Positions 5,777 to 7,289 of a stretch of DNA of 7,289 nt are shown in pieces. The DNA is taken from assembly GCA_947631345.1 (NCBI GenBank), contig CANRKW010000051.1:1-7289 (forward strand), written 5' to 3'. Every line of letters begins with the position of its first letter. Positions within the stretch are counted from its first letter, which is position 1. The position numbers and the translations under genes are program-made. The notes beneath the pieces were generated by a model. It saw only the letters and a program-made list of their open reading frames with translations, did not search any database and was not told the origin of the DNA. This stretch comes from an uncultured Bacilli bacterium (lineage in GTDB: Bacteria > Bacillota_I > Bacilli_A > RF39 > UBA660).

Positions 5777-6301
5777 ATGAATTATGAAATTAATTTAAAA
5801 TTTACAAATTATAAAGTAAGTGAAGAAATATATGATATATATGGTAATTTTTCTTATGTAAAAATTGAAGAAAAGGATTTTACTTATGAGAATAAAAATA
5901 TTTCTATTAATAAAACGATAAAAAACTTTTCTGAAAAATTTGTAGGCAATTCTTATAATATTAAAGAGAGTAATCAAAAAATATATATAGCTAAAGATTT
6001 TCCCAGAGAATATGCTTATTCTAAATCAACTATGAGTTTAAATAAAGAAAAAAAATTAATAAAAATTAAATTATTAAATAATTTAGATGAAATTATAAAT
6101 AATTTAAGTGATAAAGTATATTCTAATGATCATAAAGAAAAGCATAAAGAAGATGCAAAATATGGTTTTTATAAATATAATGCTTTATTTGAAATAAATA
6201 AAGATATGTATAGCGGAACAATTGTTATAAGAAATGATACTAATAAAAAGAAATATTTATATGATATTATTTCAATAAAAAAATCGACTAAATGCCACTA
6301 G
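5777..6301 (+). CDS. Toxin-like protein, C-terminus like the LPD3/BECR-type domain of phage MuF polyproteins
   Basis: The product has 174 residues and no membrane segment. The C-terminal half (about 69-169) has a pattern I associate with toxin-like C-terminal domains of phage MuF polyproteins (LPD3 or phage BECR-nuclease type). The elements are: I-x-I-x-K-D-F-x-x-E-Y (69-79), SK (82-83), a Leu-Asp-Glu-Ile-Ile helix (103-107), KHKEDAKYGFYKY (122-134), a Tyr-rich strand, and IR-x-D ... YLYDIISIKK (151-169). His123, Lys128 and Arg152 are candidate active residues. The first 65 residues are unrecognised. The start at 5777 is set by GGGAGGTG 4 nt upstream; an ATG at 5741 lies inside the promoter. 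The last codons (KKSTKCH, stop) lie inside the downstream repeat unit. No immunity gene is seen. The family assignment is from memory of motifs and is tentative. Confidence 0.75.
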   Translation: MNYEINLKFTNYKVSEEIYDIYGNFSYVKIEEKDFTYENKNISINKTIKNFSEKFVGNSYNIKESNQKIYIAKDFPREYAYSKSTMSLNKEKKLIKIKLLNNLDEIINNLSDKVYSNDHKEKHKEDAKYGFYKYNALFEINKDMYSGTIVIRNDTNKKKYLYDIISIKKSTKCH

Positions 6302-6383
6302 AGGCTACGAAACTAGCCAAGGATGTGGTTCAAATAGTCAATTTATGTATATAGAATATCACAATTTTTAATATTTGTAAACT
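6278..6383 (+). repeat. Structured repeat unit A (3' of the accessory gene)
   Basis: First of two tandem units about 124-125 bp apart. Nested pairings can be drawn: AAAAAT/ATTTTT (6279-6284 with 6364-6369), GACTA/TAGTC (6286-6290 with 6335-6339), CCAC/GTGG (6295-6298 with 6325-6328), and the hairpin GGCTA-CGAAAC-TAGCC (6303-6318). The stretch between TAGTC and the outer arm is the invariant repeat core shared with copies 0 and B. The stop of the accessory gene lies in the unit. Confidence 0.75.
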
Positions 6384-6401
6384 ATATTATTGAATATTAT
6401 C

Positions 6402-6506
6402 AAAAAATCGACTAAATGCCATTATTAGCTACAACACTAGCTATGGACAATGGATCAAATAGTCAATTTATGTATATAGAATATCGCGATTTTTAGTTTT
6501 TGTAAA
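6402..6506 (+). repeat. Structured repeat unit B
   Basis: It has the same plan as unit A: AAAAATC/GATTTTT outer pairing (6403-6409 with 6488-6494), GACTA/TAGTC (6410-6414 with 6460-6464), CCAT/ATGG (6419-6422 with 6450-6453), and the hairpin AGCTA-CAACAC-TAGCT (6427-6442). Two paired positions differ from unit A on both sides of the stem (G-C to A-T and C-G to T-A). It also encodes an orphan IKKSTKCHY tail with no gene in front. Similarity to unit A continues past the core through 'ATTTTTA...TTTGTAAA'. Confidence 0.75.
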
Positions 6507-6509
6507 TAA

Positions 6510-7010
6510 CTACTCAATATCTTGAATAGTTAAATTATATTCCAAAAGCATATCTTCTATAGAATTAAGCCCGACAGTTTTTCTTAAATCATTAATTTTT
6601 TCTATATCTTCTATTGGTAAAACTTTATATTTTTGTTCTTTTTCATTATATTCTAGTTGTGTTCCATATATTTGTTTTTTACCCATATCTATTAAATTTC
6701 TATCAGTCATAATTGCTAAATAAAATTTTTCTAATTTACCTTTATTTACTGCTTCTTTTATTAAATCTAAATATTTTAATCTAATTTCTAATTTTGAGTG
6801 CTATAGTACTAAAAAAACAGCTAAATGGTCTTCTATTCCACCTTCTTCTATACTTGTTATAGAATCTATTCCATATTTATTAATAATATCTTCTATTTTT
6901 TCTAAATTAATTTTATCTTGTTTATTTATTTCTTTCCAAGTATAATTATTATTTCTATATAATTAATCTAAATTATATATTTCTTTTAATTCTTTAATTA
7001 GTTCTTTCAT
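6510..7010 (-). pseudogene. DUF6624-like gene interrupted by two in-frame stop codons
   Basis: From the ATG at 7010 (AAAGG 5 nt upstream) a single frame runs to the TAG at 6510: 166 codons without a frameshift, but with TAA at codon 16 (6965-6963) and TAG at codon 70 (6803-6801). The last 66 residues carry the DUF6624 signature: MTDRN...GKKQIYGTQ, then PIEDIEKINDLRKTVGL. The middle shows the expected GI..I..IEEGG, then a hydrophobic stretch ending in stop-His. The family pattern has 'DQxxR' and 'QH' at the two stop sites, so both stops replace glutamines by one C-to-T change each. The function of DUF6624 is unknown to me. The gene begins 10 nt after the tuf terminator U run and has no room for its own promoter. 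It is most simply a fresh pseudogene; suppression or readthrough is the alternative. Confidence 0.7.
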
Positions 7011-7020
7011 AATAACCTTT

Positions 7021-7043
7021 AAAAAAATCCCCGAAGGGATTTT
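7021..7043 (-). terminator. Intrinsic terminator of tuf
   Basis: On the minus strand AAAATCCC pairs with GGGATTTT around a TTCG tetraloop (stem 7043-7036 with 7031-7024), followed by seven T (7027-7021). The UUCG loop makes it unusually stable for this AT-rich region. Confidence 0.9.
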
Positions 7044-7052
7044 ATAATTTAA

Positions 7053-7289
7053 TTATTCGATGATTTCTGATACTACACCAGCACCAACTGTACGTCCACC
7101 TTCACGAATACTGAATTGTGTTCCGTTTTCAATAGCAATACTGCTGATTAATTCAACTGTCATAGTAACATTATCTCCAGGCATTACCATTTCAACTCCT
7201 TGTGGAAGTTCAATTACACCTGTAACATCAGTTGTTCTAAAGTAGAATTGTGGTCTATAGTTACTAAAGAATGGAGTATGTCTTCCACC
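7053..7289 (-). CDS. tuf: Elongation factor Tu, C-terminal part (gene runs off the window)
   Basis: The last 78 residues of EF-Tu are present: [20 protein letters not shown] at the window edge, then [17 protein letters not shown] and the end [17 protein letters not shown]. This is the second half of domain 3, the beta barrel that helps bind aminoacyl-tRNA. The missing 5' part, about 315 codons, lies to the right of the window. Codons are less extreme (more CGT, GGT, CAC-type choices) than in the accessory genes, as expected for a highly expressed gene. Confidence 0.97.
   Translation of the reverse strand, partial: GGRHTPFFSNYRPQFYFRTTDVTGVIELPQGVEMVMPGDNVTMTVELISSIAIENGTQFSIREGGRTVGAGVVSEIIE

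Noticed and set aside
5647..6506. CRISPR array
   Set aside because: Only three copies, 686 and 125 bp apart, one with a gene between. There is no regular spacer size, and no cas genes are in view.
6278..6506. Integron attC sites
   Set aside because: The units fold and sit behind a cassette-like gene, but I find no GTTRRRY/RYYYAAC core pair at their ends and no integrase in the window.
7060..7245. Open frame on the + strand over the tuf end
   Set aside because: Antisense to the highly conserved EF-Tu C-terminus; no ribosome binding site.

Overview
The window is a strongly AT-rich stretch of a low-GC Gram-positive (Bacillota) chromosome. It carries recognisable endospore genes (gerE, gerM and spoIIIAH homologues), Bacillus-like EF-P with a lysine at position 32, four-cysteine bL33, Nfo and EF-Tu. 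TGG codes Trp, and both TAA and TAG end ordinary genes, so the standard bacterial code fits. An uncultured spore-forming, or formerly spore-forming, gut-type lineage is likely, but the exact clade cannot be fixed from this window.

Layout. Positions 12-88 hold a tRNA-Arg(UCU) on the + strand, closed by a two-way terminator. From 131 to 3941 a run of minus-strand genes reads, in transcription order, rpmG (bL33), efp, an unrecognised acidic 405-residue protein, spoIIIAH, gerE and gerM. Intrinsic terminators follow efp and gerE. There is a very good sigma-K-type promoter match in front of gerE, and a hairpin that could hide the ribosome binding site of spoIIIAH in read-through RNA. The order partly recalls Bacillus, where efp is close to the spoIIIA operon and gerE is close to gerM, but spoIIIAA-AG are not here. 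GerM and SpoIIIAH both belong to the SpoIIIA-SpoIIQ channel, so their proximity makes functional sense.

From 4138 to 5269 a small DUF2624/YqfT-like gene and nfo (endonuclease IV) converge and overlap at their stops, sharing a hairpin terminator. A divergent promoter pair then drives nfo leftwards and rpmB (bL28) rightwards.

From about 5640 to 7015 lies an accessory island between rpmB and tuf. It holds a 174-residue protein with its own strong promoter, whose C-terminal half resembles a toxin-like domain of phage MuF polyproteins. A 32-bp perfect direct repeat lies on both sides of this gene. Downstream come two tandem ~125-bp units with matching stem-loops whose paired bases change together. 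Facing it is a DUF6624-type gene kept in one frame but interrupted by TAA and TAG, exactly where the family has conserved glutamines. The window ends inside tuf on the minus strand, which closes with a UUCG-loop terminator.

The accessory island is the best candidate for something undescribed: either a mobile gene cassette bounded by structured sites, or a toxin-like protein coupled to a repeated structured RNA.
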